From Leeuwenhoekiella aequorea (GTDB lineage: Bacteria; Bacteroidota; Bacteroidia; Flavobacteriales; Flavobacteriaceae), in assembly GCF_004104375.1 (NCBI RefSeq), contig NZ_QOVM01000004.1, forward strand, positions 248,001 through 312,000: 64,000 nucleotides of DNA, in the 5' to 3' direction. The translations under genes and the position numbers were made by a program. Of the stretch, positions 53,045 through 61,534 are shown piece after piece. Numbering within the stretch: position 1 is the first letter of the stretch; each line of letters begins with the position of its first letter. The notes below the pieces were generated by a model. That model was not told where the DNA came from. It was given only the letters and a program-made list of their open reading frames with translations, and ran no database searches.

Positions 53045-53539
53045 TTAATCAAGATTAGGAATACGCAGCATTTGCCCAGGATAAATCTTGTCTGGATCTT
53101 TAAGCATAGGTTTATTTGCTTCAAAAATTACAGGATACTTCATAGCATTACCATAAAATTTCTTAGCTATTTTACTTAAAGTATCACCAGATTCTACAGT
53201 ATGAAACTGCGCCTCAGGCTCTTTATGTTCAACTTCTAGTCTATCATCAACTTGTGCGATACCTTCAACATTTCCTACAACAAGCACTACCTTTTCTTTT
53301 GTAGTTTGATCTTTTGCTTTACCACTTACAACAGCGGCTTCACCATTTATTGTAACTTCAAGATTCTCAACTTCAAGCCCTAAATCTCCTATAGTCTCTT
53401 TTAAAGAAGCAGCAGCTTTTTTATTTGCTTCAGCAGTTGCAGCAGCAGCTTCCGCTTTTTTCTCTGCAGCATCTTCCGCTGTACTTTTACCAATGCCTAG
53501 TTTAGCACCAGCATTTTTAATGAATGAAAATAATCCCAT
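53045..53539 (-). CDS. BON-LysM protein, Kbp/YgaU-like
   Basis: A 164-residue soluble protein: an Ala/Lys-rich helical N-terminus, a BON domain (about 48-105, ENLEVTINGEAAVVSGKAKD) and a LysM domain (about 112-162, FHTVESGDTLSKIAKKFYGN and IYPGQMLRIPNLD). The order and size match E. coli Kbp (YgaU), a potassium-binding protein, so a similar cytoplasmic role is possible. No signal peptide is evident. It is a single-gene unit. Confidence 0.88.
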   Translation of the reverse strand: MGLFSFIKNAGAKLGIGKSTAEDAAEKKAEAAAATAEANKKAAASLKETIGDLGLEVENLEVTINGEAAVVSGKAKDQTTKEKVVLVVGNVEGIAQVDDRLEVEHKEPEAQFHTVESGDTLSKIAKKFYGNAMKYPVIFEANKPMLKDPDKIYPGQMLRIPNLD

Positions 53540-53676
53540 AACTTCTATTTCTTATTAGTTAGTTTAAGAATGTAAATTACAAAAACGCTTCTTAAGAGTT
53601 TAATAAGAGCGTTTTAAATGTATGTGAATATTTATAAGCACAGTTTCAACTTGAGATTCTATAACTTTTTTTAATA

Positions 53677-53712
53677 AAAATCGCTCTAAGAACTTAATCC
53701 TAAAGCGATTTT
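53677..53712 (-). terminator. Terminator after the hypothetical lipoprotein gene at 53744
   Basis: 9-base perfect arms (53704-53712 and 53677-53685) around an 18-base, partly paired loop are followed on the minus strand by five T then ATTAAA. It lies 32 bases past the stop of the 53744 gene. Confidence 0.65.
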
Positions 53713-53743
53713 CAACTAACCAACCAAAAAACTATCTAATATT

Positions 53744-54658
53744 TTAGAGACTTAACTGACTACCCTTTTTTTCAATTAAAGTCTGTTCAATTCTGCTTTT
53801 GCCTTCTGAAGCTGTCTTGTAGGTAATATATCCTTTACCTCTAAAGCGATATTCACTTCCCGTCGAAGGTTGATATAACGCAATTGTAGAATCATCTATT
53901 ATAGACAGCTCAAAAAATTCATTTTGGAAATAATCGTAATCTAAAGTCAATATCTTTATATATGCATTATTCACGACATCTCTCACCTCATATATTCCTG
54001 TATAATCCCAGTAAATCATGTTTATGGAAGAACCTCTAAAATCTTGCGAACTTTCAAAATTTCCACTATTGGATACTGGTAGAAAACGTAAAAAGTTTTC
54101 AGCATCAAATTCATTTTGTAACCCTTGAGGGCTTGTATAGATTTTTTCCCAAACCGCATATTCCTGTAAGAAGAAATGTATATTATCGTAGAAAATGCGA
54201 TCGTAGTCAAACGTATTACGCTGATATCCCTTTAAATAGTAAGAAGTACGTGTAGCTCTATTATACAGTTCCAATCTACCTCCCGCCAAAAGAGTCACCT
54301 CAAAAGAATAAAATCCATCTATATCGTGACTTATATCTAAATCATAATCAAAAAGATCATAGTAACCCACATTAATACCAAAACCATTCCCTTGATTTCC
54401 TATTCCTGCCAAATTATTATTTGCCCGTACATCACCATTAACAAATGAAAGTGTAAATGCTTTGTCCATAAATGGAATCCCGGCATTCCCCTTAGTTAAA
54501 TTAATATCTACATACCAAAGTTCGTATGCACTAAGAGCTTCATCAAGACTTAAAGAAGATCCTGTAATCACTTCATCTTCAATAAATGTATCTGTATAAC
54601 AAGATGTAAATACTGAAAGTATAAGTGCAAATCCGCTGAGTAATTTTATAGTTCTCAT
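53744..54658 (-). CDS. Conserved hypothetical lipoprotein
   Basis: A 304-residue lipoprotein (lipobox VFTSC). Its body is Tyr/Asp/Phe-rich and beta-stranded: SAYELWYVDINLTKGNAG, GNGFGINVGYYDLFDYDLDI, HDIDGFYSFEV and ILTLDYDYFQNEFFELSIID. I recall a flavobacterial family of this type that is often labelled a nicotinate-mononucleotide adenylyltransferase, apparently by carry-over from the neighbouring nadD. This protein has no nucleotidyltransferase motif. Function unknown; its strand pattern suggests an envelope protein. Confidence 0.75.
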   Translation of the reverse strand: MRTIKLLSGFALILSVFTSCYTDTFIEDEVITGSSLSLDEALSAYELWYVDINLTKGNAGIPFMDKAFTLSFVNGDVRANNNLAGIGNQGNGFGINVGYYDLFDYDLDISHDIDGFYSFEVTLLAGGRLELYNRATRTSYYLKGYQRNTFDYDRIFYDNIHFFLQEYAVWEKIYTSPQGLQNEFDAENFLRFLPVSNSGNFESSQDFRGSSINMIYWDYTGIYEVRDVVNNAYIKILTLDYDYFQNEFFELSIIDDSTIALYQPSTGSEYRFRGKGYITYKTASEGKSRIEQTLIEKKGSQLSL

Positions 54659-54822
54659 AATAATACGATTTAATTAATGTCAGCATACAGTTTATCTAAA
54701 ACTAGATGCTTCCGAATTCTAGCGGAGACGTCTTGCTTGTGAATTATAATTATGGGTATTCAAAGGCTGTGCCAAAAATGATCGGGGTGGTTTTCAAGGT
54801 GTTAGGTAGTTTAGAAATTCAG

Positions 54823-54830
54823 TATTTTTG
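54823..54830 (+). promoter_or_regulatory. Possible -7 element for gpsA
   Basis: TATTTTTG, a perfect TAnnTTTG match, 19 bases upstream of the gpsA ATG. The 54659-54820 stretch shows no other feature. Confidence 0.45.
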
Positions 54831-54849
54831 AGGTAGTAAAAAAACGATT

Positions 54850-55839
54850 ATGAGCTTGAAATTTGGAGTTTTAGGAGGTGGAAGCTGGGCAACTGCAATT
54901 GTAAAAATGTTATCAGAAAACCTAGAAGAAGTAGGCTGGTACATGCGTAGTAACTATGCGCTGGAGCATATTAAAAAAGAGCAGCATAATCCTAATTATC
55001 TAAGTGCTGTAGAATTTAACCCCTCTCAACTTAAACTTAGCAATGACATTAATGAGATAATTAAATACGCAGATTATTTAATTTTTGCTATTCCTTCTGC
55101 ATTTGTAGGTAAAGAGCTAGAACGGGTTACGGCTAGCTTTGACAATAAAATTGTTTTTTCGGCAATTAAAGGTATTGTACCAGAAACAGGGCAAATCGTA
55201 GGCTCACATTTTCATGATAAATACGATATCCCTTTTGAAAATATAGGTGTGATTACTGGGCCTTGCCATGCAGAAGAAGTTGCTTTAGAGCGCTTGTCTT
55301 ATCTTACTATTGCTTGTGCAGATGAAGAGCACGCTAAGATAGTAGCAAAGCATTTAAGCAGCGACTATATAAAAACTACTATAAGTGACGATACTATAGG
55401 TACCGAGTATGCAGCTATGCTCAAAAATATTTATGCTATTGCCGCGGGCATTGCGCACGGTTTGGGTTATGGAGATAATTTTCAAAGTGTACTAATGAGT
55501 AATGCGATCCGAGAGATGAAGAAATTTATCAAAAAGGTTCACAAAATGAAACGAAACATTAATGATTCGGCCTATCTGGGGGATCTGTTAGTAACAGGAT
55601 ATTCTGTATTTAGTCGTAATAGAATGTTTGGGAATATGATAGGTAAAGGGTATACTGTAAAAAGTGCACAAATGGAAATGAGTATGGTTGCTGAAGGATA
55701 TTATGCAGCAGAAAGTGCTTATAAAATCAATGAGAAACTAGGTGCTAAAACACCTATTATCAATGCCGTTTATGACATCCTATATAAAGGTAAAGACCCT
55801 AAGAAGACATTTATAAAGCTTACTGAAAAAGTAGATTAG
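54850..55839 (+). CDS. gpsA: Glycerol-3-phosphate dehydrogenase [NAD(P)+]
   Basis: Reduces dihydroxyacetone phosphate to sn-glycerol 3-phosphate for phospholipid synthesis. The cofactor loop GVLGGGSWATAIVKML opens the protein. Catalytic-domain blocks follow: ITGPCHAEEVALE, YAAMLKNIYAIAAGIAHGLG with the catalytic Lys, and RNRMFGNMIGKG. 329 residues, normal size. It is convergent with the 55841 gene; only one base separates the stops. Confidence 0.95.
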   Translation: MSLKFGVLGGGSWATAIVKMLSENLEEVGWYMRSNYALEHIKKEQHNPNYLSAVEFNPSQLKLSNDINEIIKYADYLIFAIPSAFVGKELERVTASFDNKIVFSAIKGIVPETGQIVGSHFHDKYDIPFENIGVITGPCHAEEVALERLSYLTIACADEEHAKIVAKHLSSDYIKTTISDDTIGTEYAAMLKNIYAIAAGIAHGLGYGDNFQSVLMSNAIREMKKFIKKVHKMKRNINDSAYLGDLLVTGYSVFSRNRMFGNMIGKGYTVKSAQMEMSMVAEGYYAAESAYKINEKLGAKTPIINAVYDILYKGKDPKKTFIKLTEKVD

Positions 55840-55840
55840 A

Positions 55841-56236
55841 TTACTTAGCCAAAACACCTTCTTGCAACATAGAAGGTAGTGGCTCTGTATTTGCATCAGA
55901 AATTACACCTGCATCAAATACATAATTCTTTTCAAAAAGTTTTCCGTCTAGAAAATAAGTGACTGCAAACTCATTTGTAAGTGCCAGTACACTATCCTCA
56001 ATAAATTCGACCTTTGCGTATCCTTTAGCTGGCAATTCATCTAATTTATGACGCATTTGGCTGGTGACTTTATCCTCACCGTAGCCTTTAGAAACGATCA
56101 TTACCATTTCTAGAGTATCCTCAGTATCATTTATTAGATATGCATTCCAGTCGTGTGTGCGATGCTCTACATTAAAATCTTTAACGGCAGCTACGTAAAC
56201 TCCCGAAACCTGAGGTATTTCAATATCCTTACGCAT
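55841..56236 (-). CDS. Conserved hypothetical protein beside pheS
   Basis: A 131-residue soluble protein with no recognised domain: MRKDIEIPQVSGVYVAAVKD, HDWNAYLINDTEDTLEMVMI, KVEFIEDSVLALTNEFAVTY. It has an alternating-strand look. I recall homologues in other Flavobacteria in the same spot, sometimes labelled phenylalanyl-tRNA synthetase by carry-over; that label is not supported here. Its ATG comes one base after the stop of a 54-residue membrane protein gene, so the two are probably co-expressed, downstream of pheS. Confidence 0.72.
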   Translation of the reverse strand: MRKDIEIPQVSGVYVAAVKDFNVEHRTHDWNAYLINDTEDTLEMVMIVSKGYGEDKVTSQMRHKLDELPAKGYAKVEFIEDSVLALTNEFAVTYFLDGKLFEKNYVFDAGVISDANTEPLPSMLQEGVLAK

Positions 56237-56237
56237 A

Positions 56238-56402
56238 CTAGTCGTTCACTTTCCACATTATCCATAAGGCTAGTAGCGCAATAGCCATTATTCCTAAGAA
56301 AATACTCCCTATCATAATTTTGATAGCTGCTATGACAAAAGTCAAATAAGCTACTGCGACCAGCGCAATAAGAAGAACCGCAATTACAAGATACTTTTTC
56401 AT
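56238..56402 (-). CDS. Small two-helix membrane protein (54 residues)
   Basis: A short frame with ATG at 56402 and TAG at 56238 encodes two hydrophobic helices (about 4-25 and 29-50; MKKYLVIAVLLIALVAVAYL, then IGSIFLGIMAIALLALWIMW) and ends KVND. The charge pattern (Lys at the N-terminus and between or after the helices) suits an inner-membrane hairpin. The stop is one base before the ATG of the next gene and the start is 38 bases after pheS, so it fits between them as a genuine small gene. Function unknown. Confidence 0.65.
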   Translation of the reverse strand: MKKYLVIAVLLIALVAVAYLTFVIAAIKIMIGSIFLGIMAIALLALWIMWKVND

Positions 56403-56440
56403 AGCAACTATTTTATATTAAAAATAAGAGTAATAATTTT

Positions 56441-57457
56441 TTAAAGTGCGCTCTTAAATTGGTTAAGAAAGCGTAAGTCATTTTCGCTTAGCAAGCGTAT
56501 ATCAGATATTTGATGCAGCAATAAAGCTATGCGATCTATACCCATCCCGAATGCAAAACCACTATATTCTTTAGGATCAATCCCACAGTTTGTAAGAACG
56601 TTAGGATCTACCATACCACAGCCCATTATTTCTAACCAGCCTGTACCTTTGGTCATTTTATAATCCGTTTCTGTCTCCAGACCCCAATATACATCTACCT
56701 CTGCACTAGGCTCGGTAAATGGAAAGTATGAAGGTCTAAGGCGTATTTTGCTTTTGCCAAACATTTCTGTAGTAAAATGCTGAAGGGTTTGCTTTAGATC
56801 TGCAAAAGAAACGTCTTTGTCAATATATAAACCTTCTACCTGATGAAAGAAGCAATGTGAACGTGCAGAAATCGCTTCGTTACGATAAACTCTTCCCGGT
56901 GAAATTGTACGTATAGGCGGCTTGTTTGCCTCCATATAGCGTACTTGTACCGAAGACGTGTGTGTGCGCAGCAGCACATCAGGATTTGTCTGAATAAAAA
57001 AAGTATCCTGCATATCTCGTGCAGGGTGATATTCTGGTAAATTTAATGCTGTAAAATTATGCCAGTCATCTTCAATCTCTGGTCCTTCAGAAACATCAAA
57101 ACCTATGCGGGAGAAAATATCTATTATTTGATTCTTTACAATAGATATAGGATGGCGCGAACCAAGATTTACAGGCTCACCTGGTCTTGTAAGGTCTCCA
57201 TAACTACCTTTATCATCGGCTATCTCAAGACTTGCTTTTAACGTATCTACCTTATCTTGAACAACCGTTTTAAGCGTGTTTATAGTTTGCCCAAACTCTT
57301 TCTTCTGCTCATTAGGTATATTCTTAAATTCTGAAAAATACGCATTAAACAGCCCTTTCTTCCCTAGAAATTTAATTCTGAATGCTTCAGTTTCTTCAAG
57401 TGAAGTAGTTGTAAAAGCTTCGGCTTCTGCAATAAGTTCTTTTATTTTTTCTAACAT
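56441..57457 (-). CDS. pheS: Phenylalanine--tRNA ligase alpha subunit
   Basis: Catalytic subunit of the alpha2-beta2 synthetase. The 338-residue protein has an N-terminal coiled-coil arm (1-85) and the class II core: motif 1 [20 protein letters not shown], motif 2 region [19 protein letters not shown] with [20 protein letters not shown], and motif 3 [18 protein letters not shown]. pheT is not adjacent, as is common in Bacteroidota. The ATG at 57457 has a promoter-like element 24 bases upstream. Confidence 0.97.
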   Translation of the reverse strand: MLEKIKELIAEAEAFTTTSLEETEAFRIKFLGKKGLFNAYFSEFKNIPNEQKKEFGQTINTLKTVVQDKVDTLKASLEIADDKGSYGDLTRPGEPVNLGSRHPISIVKNQIIDIFSRIGFDVSEGPEIEDDWHNFTALNLPEYHPARDMQDTFFIQTNPDVLLRTHTSSVQVRYMEANKPPIRTISPGRVYRNEAISARSHCFFHQVEGLYIDKDVSFADLKQTLQHFTTEMFGKSKIRLRPSYFPFTEPSAEVDVYWGLETETDYKMTKGTGWLEIMGCGMVDPNVLTNCGIDPKEYSGFAFGMGIDRIALLLHQISDIRLLSENDLRFLNQFKSAL

Positions 57458-57480
57458 AATTCCTTTAAATTAGGAAGGCA

Positions 57481-57488
57481 CAAATTTA
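57481..57488 (-). promoter_or_regulatory. Possible -7 element for pheS
   Basis: TAAATTTG on the minus strand, a perfect TAnnTTTG match, 24 bases upstream of the pheS ATG and overlapping the stop codon of the preceding gene. Confidence 0.4.
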
Positions 57489-58181
57489 AGAAATATAGGC
57501 GGCTTGCGCTTTATTGTCTCTAAAAATATATAGTAGAATGAAGAATACTGCTGTACCACCAAAAAGGTGCCATAACCAGTGGGTTCCCATCCAGAATATC
57601 TCAAAATCAAGTCTAGTATCAAGTACTCTAAATGTTACTGCAACTCCAAATATGATGAATGCGATGATAGCCGGTCTCGCATTACGCCATTTTGTTTTTG
57701 CTAAATAACCAATAATAGGGATAAGAATAGTAAGCGCACTTATTAGATAACCTAGATTATGCTCTAAATTTTCATTAACCGGTAAATACCGAAGTCCTAC
57801 AAAGGCTATTCCTATAGCAGTTATAAATATCAATCGCTTTCTCCAGGTATCCTTCCATTTAAAAACAAAGTATAATATTGCTGCAAAGCTTAAGCCTCTA
57901 ATAGGAACCCAATCTATAAGCAACCAAGCTTCAGAATTACGCAACCCATGATACAAGGTGCCACCTATGTAGCCTATAAAAATGAATGGTATAGTAATCA
58001 TCAAAAACCATTGATTTTTTGGCTCCTTGTAAATACGGATTCCAAAGTAAATTACAATGAATAAAAAAATGAGATTACTATATGTATTAAAAGGCTCTAC
58101 AGGAAATCTACCTGCGATCGTTTCTTTATAAATAGGGCCCGTATCATTGGGAAATAACTCGTGTAAAAGCGCTAGAAGCAT
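57486..58181 (-). CDS. Ceramidase-like seven-helix membrane protein
   Basis: A 231-residue protein with seven predicted helices. The motif set fits the alkaline-ceramidase/CREST superfamily: FNTYSNLIFLFIVIYFGIRI near the start, GGTLYHGLRNSEAWLLIDWV (Ser/His/Asp-like zinc site residues) and THWLWHLFGGTAVFFILLYI near the C-terminus. The paired histidines in that last helix are the likely zinc ligands. Flavobacteria make sphingolipid-like and sulfonolipid-like lipids, so hydrolysis of such amides is possible but unproven. It starts 10 bases after the 58192 gene ends and may be co-transcribed with it. Confidence 0.8.
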   Translation of the reverse strand: MLLALLHELFPNDTGPIYKETIAGRFPVEPFNTYSNLIFLFIVIYFGIRIYKEPKNQWFLMITIPFIFIGYIGGTLYHGLRNSEAWLLIDWVPIRGLSFAAILYFVFKWKDTWRKRLIFITAIGIAFVGLRYLPVNENLEHNLGYLISALTILIPIIGYLAKTKWRNARPAIIAFIIFGVAVTFRVLDTRLDFEIFWMGTHWLWHLFGGTAVFFILLYIFRDNKAQAAYIS

Positions 58182-58191
58182 AGTTTCCCAA

Positions 58192-58548
58192 TTAATTAAT
58201 CAATTTTATTTCTAGAAAATACTGCACAATTGCTTCTTTCATAAGTAAAGATTGTTCTCCGGCTTTAAGCGTAGGTAATTGATCTATGACTTCATAATGC
58301 GGCCAGCCATCTGCGTCTTGATAATCAAATTTATAATACCCAAATGGCTCTAGAAGTCTGCATATCGCAATATGCATTAAATCTAGTTTGTCATCTTTCT
58401 TAAATCGCTTACCCGGTTGCCCTAATTCTTGTACTCCTATTAAATATATAATCGCGTCCAGATCTAATGTATCTCCGTCTGCAAATCGTGCCGAGAGTTT
58501 AGTTACAATTTGATCCCAGCGTTCTTTAAGTTGTTCGTCTCTTGCCAT
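58192..58548 (-). CDS. Conserved hypothetical protein
   Basis: A 118-residue soluble protein: MARDEQLKERWDQIVTKLSA, then LDLDAIIYLIGVQELGQPGKRFKKDDKLDL (first part LDLDAIIYLIGVQELG), HIAICRLLEPFGYYKF and QYFLEIKLIN. It is mostly helical, with GYYKF and a Trp-Pro-His stretch. I know the type as a conserved Bacteroidota hypothetical without an assigned role. ATG 58548 is preferred to a TTG seven codons upstream. It is divergent from the CvpA-like gene 48 bases away. Confidence 0.72.
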   Translation of the reverse strand: MARDEQLKERWDQIVTKLSARFADGDTLDLDAIIYLIGVQELGQPGKRFKKDDKLDLMHIAICRLLEPFGYYKFDYQDADGWPHYEVIDQLPTLKAGEQSLLMKEAIVQYFLEIKLIN

Positions 58549-58596
58549 AGCCGCAAATATACTTAACAAGGTTCTTAAAAATAGTATCTTTAACGT

Positions 58597-59139
58597 ATGA
58601 ACTATCTTGATATTATTCTTGGAATATTCCTACTTCTAGGTCTTTATAAAGGCATTAAAAACGGACTTCTAATCGAGCTTGCTTCTATAGTAGCTTTGAT
58701 TATAGGTATTTATGGCGCAGTGAATTTCTCCTATTATGCAGTAGCTTATCTAGACGACAAAGTAACCTGGAGTGATCAAAGCATCAATCTGTTAGCATTT
58801 GCAATAACTTTTATTGTTATTGTACTTATTATAAGCCTGGCAGGGCGTTTACTTACAAAATTAGCTTCCCTAATTATGTTGGGAATTGTAAACCGAATAT
58901 TGGGTGGAATGTTTGGGCTTCTTAAAGTTGCATTTATACTTAGCGTAATAATCATGTTTACCTCAGCACTAACTTTTACTGTAATAGACCCTCAAACACG
59001 AGAAGAATCTGTGCTCTTTAAAACTGTTGAGCCTATTGCTCCTCTTGTTTTACCTAATATTCTAAAACAGGTAAATAAGTTAAAGCTTGAAAATTCTGAA
59101 AATCAAGAATACGATCAAGACCAAAATCAGGCTTTATAA
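58597..59139 (+). CDS. cvpA: CvpA-family membrane protein
   Basis: A 180-residue inner-membrane protein with four helices: LDIILGIFLLLGLYKGIKNG at the N-terminus is the CvpA family start, followed by ASIVALIIGIYGAVNFSYYA, FAITFIVIVLIISLAGRLLT and NRILGGMFGLLKVAFILSVI. The C-terminal 30 residues are hydrophilic (ENSENQEYDQDQNQAL). CvpA in E. coli is needed for colicin V production and for purF-linked physiology; the actual activity is unknown. It has its own terminator. Confidence 0.88.
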   Translation: MNYLDIILGIFLLLGLYKGIKNGLLIELASIVALIIGIYGAVNFSYYAVAYLDDKVTWSDQSINLLAFAITFIVIVLIISLAGRLLTKLASLIMLGIVNRILGGMFGLLKVAFILSVIIMFTSALTFTVIDPQTREESVLFKTVEPIAPLVLPNILKQVNKLKLENSENQEYDQDQNQAL

Positions 59140-59152
59140 CATATTATAAAAT

Positions 59153-59183
59153 AAAAAAGCGCCGGTAAATTACCGGCGCTTTT
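59153..59183. terminator. Bidirectional terminator between cvpA and the SulP gene
   Basis: 14-base perfect arms (59155-59168 and 59170-59183) with a GC-rich core. It ends in TTTT on the plus strand and six T on the minus strand, between two convergent stops. Confidence 0.92.
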
Positions 59184-59210
59184 AGTGTACATATGAAATC
59201 TATTAATCAA

Positions 59211-60809
59211 TTAGGCAGACACCTTAAACTTGTCTTTCTTTTCCTGATTAAAGAATTGCTCATAGCTACTAGGGTTTTCAATAGTTCCGCGCTCTGAAAT
59301 TATCTTAACATTGATGTTTTTATCCTGAGCTCTAAAGCTAAAATCATCTAGTATTTCAATAATATCCTGATCTAAATAGCGTGTTTTACGTACGTCTATT
59401 TCTAAGTATGAATTTTCGTGTAGATTATTTAATTCCTTTAAGATCGCTCCTTTATTTATAAAAGTCACCTCTTCTGCTAATCTCATTTTTACAACATCAA
59501 GACCAGTTTCTTCTTCTCTTACAATATGAAGGAAGTGTGAATTTTGGTAGTTTTTAATAAGAATAACCACGATACCTACGGCTAATCCCAGGCTTATACC
59601 CACAAGTAAATCTGCAAATACAATTCCTAAAACTGTAATTATAAAAGGAATAAATTGTTTCCAACCTAAAACCCACATACGCTTAAAAGTAGATGGTTTA
59701 GCAAGTTTATAACCTACTAAAAATAATACTGCAGCAAGTACAGATAAAGGTATTAAGTTAAGTACATTAGGAACTAAAATCACTGAAATCAACAACAGAA
59801 AACCGTGAATAATTGCAGACATTTTTGTTTGTCCACCAGACTGAATATTTGCAGAACTACGTACAATTACTTGAGTAACCGGTAATCCACCTATCATACC
59901 TGATATTATATTACCTGCTCCTTGAGCAAATAATTCTCTATTTGTAGGAGTAGTACGTTTTTTAGGATCTAATTTATCTGTTGCTTCAACACATAATAAT
60001 GTTTCTAAACTAGCTACCAGAGCTATTGTAAACGCTGTAATCCAAATTTGTGGTTGGGTTATCACACTAAAGTTAGGGAAAGTAAATTGCCCAATGAATG
60101 ATTCAAAATCATCAGGAACCGGAACCTTAACTAGGTGATCGCTAGAGATACCCCAAGTGGCAGAATCCTGTGTAAATACAAAGTATAAAATACCTAATAC
60201 AACTGCTACAAGAGGACCTTGTACCAACTTGAAGATTTTACCTTTTTTACTAAGAACGGCATCCCACAGAATAAGAATAAACATTGCAACAAATGCAATT
60301 ACAGTGGCTCCCGGACTTATACTATCAAATATTTGACCTATCTCAGTGAATGTATTTTTACCATCTACTTGAAAAAATGCCCAATCACCTTCGGGATCAG
60401 AATCGTATCCAAAGAAGTGAGGGATTTGTTTTAGAATTATTATAATACCGATACCGGTAAGCATTCCTTTTATTACTGAAGAAGGAAAATAATAACCTAT
60501 TATTCCAGCTTTTAACACTCCAAATAATAATTGAATTGCCCCTCCCAAAACTACTGCTACAAGTAGGTTTTCATATCCTCCTAAGGTAGAAATAGCGACT
60601 AAAACGATCGCAGACAATCCTGCTGCAGGGCCACTTACACCTAGGCTAGAACCACTAAGTCCTCCTACTACTATACCTCCTACAATTCCTGCAATTAATC
60701 CAGAAAATAGCGGAGCGCCACTCGCCAGCGCAATACCTAAACATAAAGGTAGCGCCACAAAGAACACCACGACACTTGCTGGAAAATCGTTTTTTAAATT
60801 TTTAAACAT
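59211..60809 (-). CDS. SulP-family anion (probably bicarbonate) transporter
   Basis: A 532-residue inner-membrane transporter with a SulP core of up to 14 helices: LPLCLGIALASGAPLFSGLI, GLSGSSLGVSGPAAGLSAIV and AGNIISGMIGGLPVTQVIVR are family blocks. A C-terminal STAS domain follows (about 435-525, INKGAILKELNNLHENSYLE). It lies 12 bases downstream of a beta-carbonic anhydrase gene on the same strand. That pairing favours bicarbonate or CO2-related transport over sulfate; cyanobacterial BicA is a SulP bicarbonate carrier. The substrate is inferred from context. Confidence 0.9.
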   Translation of the reverse strand: MFKNLKNDFPASVVVFFVALPLCLGIALASGAPLFSGLIAGIVGGIVVGGLSGSSLGVSGPAAGLSAIVLVAISTLGGYENLLVAVVLGGAIQLLFGVLKAGIIGYYFPSSVIKGMLTGIGIIIILKQIPHFFGYDSDPEGDWAFFQVDGKNTFTEIGQIFDSISPGATVIAFVAMFILILWDAVLSKKGKIFKLVQGPLVAVVLGILYFVFTQDSATWGISSDHLVKVPVPDDFESFIGQFTFPNFSVITQPQIWITAFTIALVASLETLLCVEATDKLDPKKRTTPTNRELFAQGAGNIISGMIGGLPVTQVIVRSSANIQSGGQTKMSAIIHGFLLLISVILVPNVLNLIPLSVLAAVLFLVGYKLAKPSTFKRMWVLGWKQFIPFIITVLGIVFADLLVGISLGLAVGIVVILIKNYQNSHFLHIVREEETGLDVVKMRLAEEVTFINKGAILKELNNLHENSYLEIDVRKTRYLDQDIIEILDDFSFRAQDKNINVKIISERGTIENPSSYEQFFNQEKKDKFKVSA

Positions 60810-60821
60810 GTTGGTGACTTA

Positions 60822-61445
60822 TTAGATTAATGTTACTTTACCACTTGTTATAGAATAAACACCACCTACAATTTTAATTTCGCCGGCATCCTCCATCTCT
60901 TTTAAAACTTCACTCTTTTCGCGTATGCGATCTATAGTAAGTTTTACATTGTTTTCAACTACACCTGCAACAAACGCATCATTTTTTGAATTGCGCTCAC
61001 CATCAGTTTTTGTAGCTTCTACAGCAGGTTTAATATTACTTAGCAAGTGCGTGATGTTTCCTAATTTCACATCATCACAAGCAGCTTTTACTGCACCACA
61101 CGCCTCGTGACCTAATACCATTACAAGTTTACTACCTGCAACCTTACAAGAATACTCCATACTTCCCAGCATATCTGTATTCTCAAAGTTACCAGCTACG
61201 CGTGATACGAAGATATCACCCAATCCCTGGTCAAAAACCATCTCTACAGGAACTCTAGAATCTATACATCCTAATATTACTGCTTTAGGCCATTGTCCTC
61301 CAGTAGTATCCTTTATTTGAGCGCTAAAGTCTCGTTGATGCATTTCCTTATTTATAAATCGCTCATTACCTTGTATAAGATCTTTAAGTACTGAGTCTGG
61401 AGTCAAGCCATCTTGAGTCTCTTTATTTATTGCTGAAGTTATCAT
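60822..61445 (-). CDS. Beta-carbonic anhydrase
   Basis: Interconverts CO2 and bicarbonate. The zinc ligands are Cys60 (GCIDSRVP), His113 and Cys116 (GHEACGAV), and Asp62 pairs with Arg64 as usual. 207 residues, with ADAGNI-type stretch VAGNFENTDMLGSMEYSC, fit the family. The SulP transporter gene follows by 12 bases, so the two are probably co-transcribed for inorganic carbon handling. A near-perfect palindrome lies 38 bases upstream of the ATG. Confidence 0.95.
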   Translation of the reverse strand: MITSAINKETQDGLTPDSVLKDLIQGNERFINKEMHQRDFSAQIKDTTGGQWPKAVILGCIDSRVPVEMVFDQGLGDIFVSRVAGNFENTDMLGSMEYSCKVAGSKLVMVLGHEACGAVKAACDDVKLGNITHLLSNIKPAVEATKTDGERNSKNDAFVAGVVENNVKLTIDRIREKSEVLKEMEDAGEIKIVGGVYSITSGKVTLI

Positions 61446-61482
61446 TATTTAGAAGTTTTAAATTTTATGTAATAGCATATAC

Positions 61483-61505
61483 CCTCTATACACGATGTAT
61501 AAAGG
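61483..61505. promoter_or_regulatory. Palindrome upstream of the carbonic anhydrase gene
   Basis: CCTCTATACA-CGA-TGTATAAAGG: 10-base arms with one mismatch and a 3-base centre, 38 bases upstream of the carbonic anhydrase ATG. It has no U-tract, so it looks more like a dimeric repressor or activator site than a terminator. Confidence 0.4.
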
Positions 61506-61534
61506 TTATATATTTTCGAATGATTATAGGGAAG

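Noticed and set aside
58585-58592. TATCTTTA just upstream of the CvpA-like gene
   Set aside because: One mismatch and only 4 bases from the ATG, which would place the transcript start inside the coding region.
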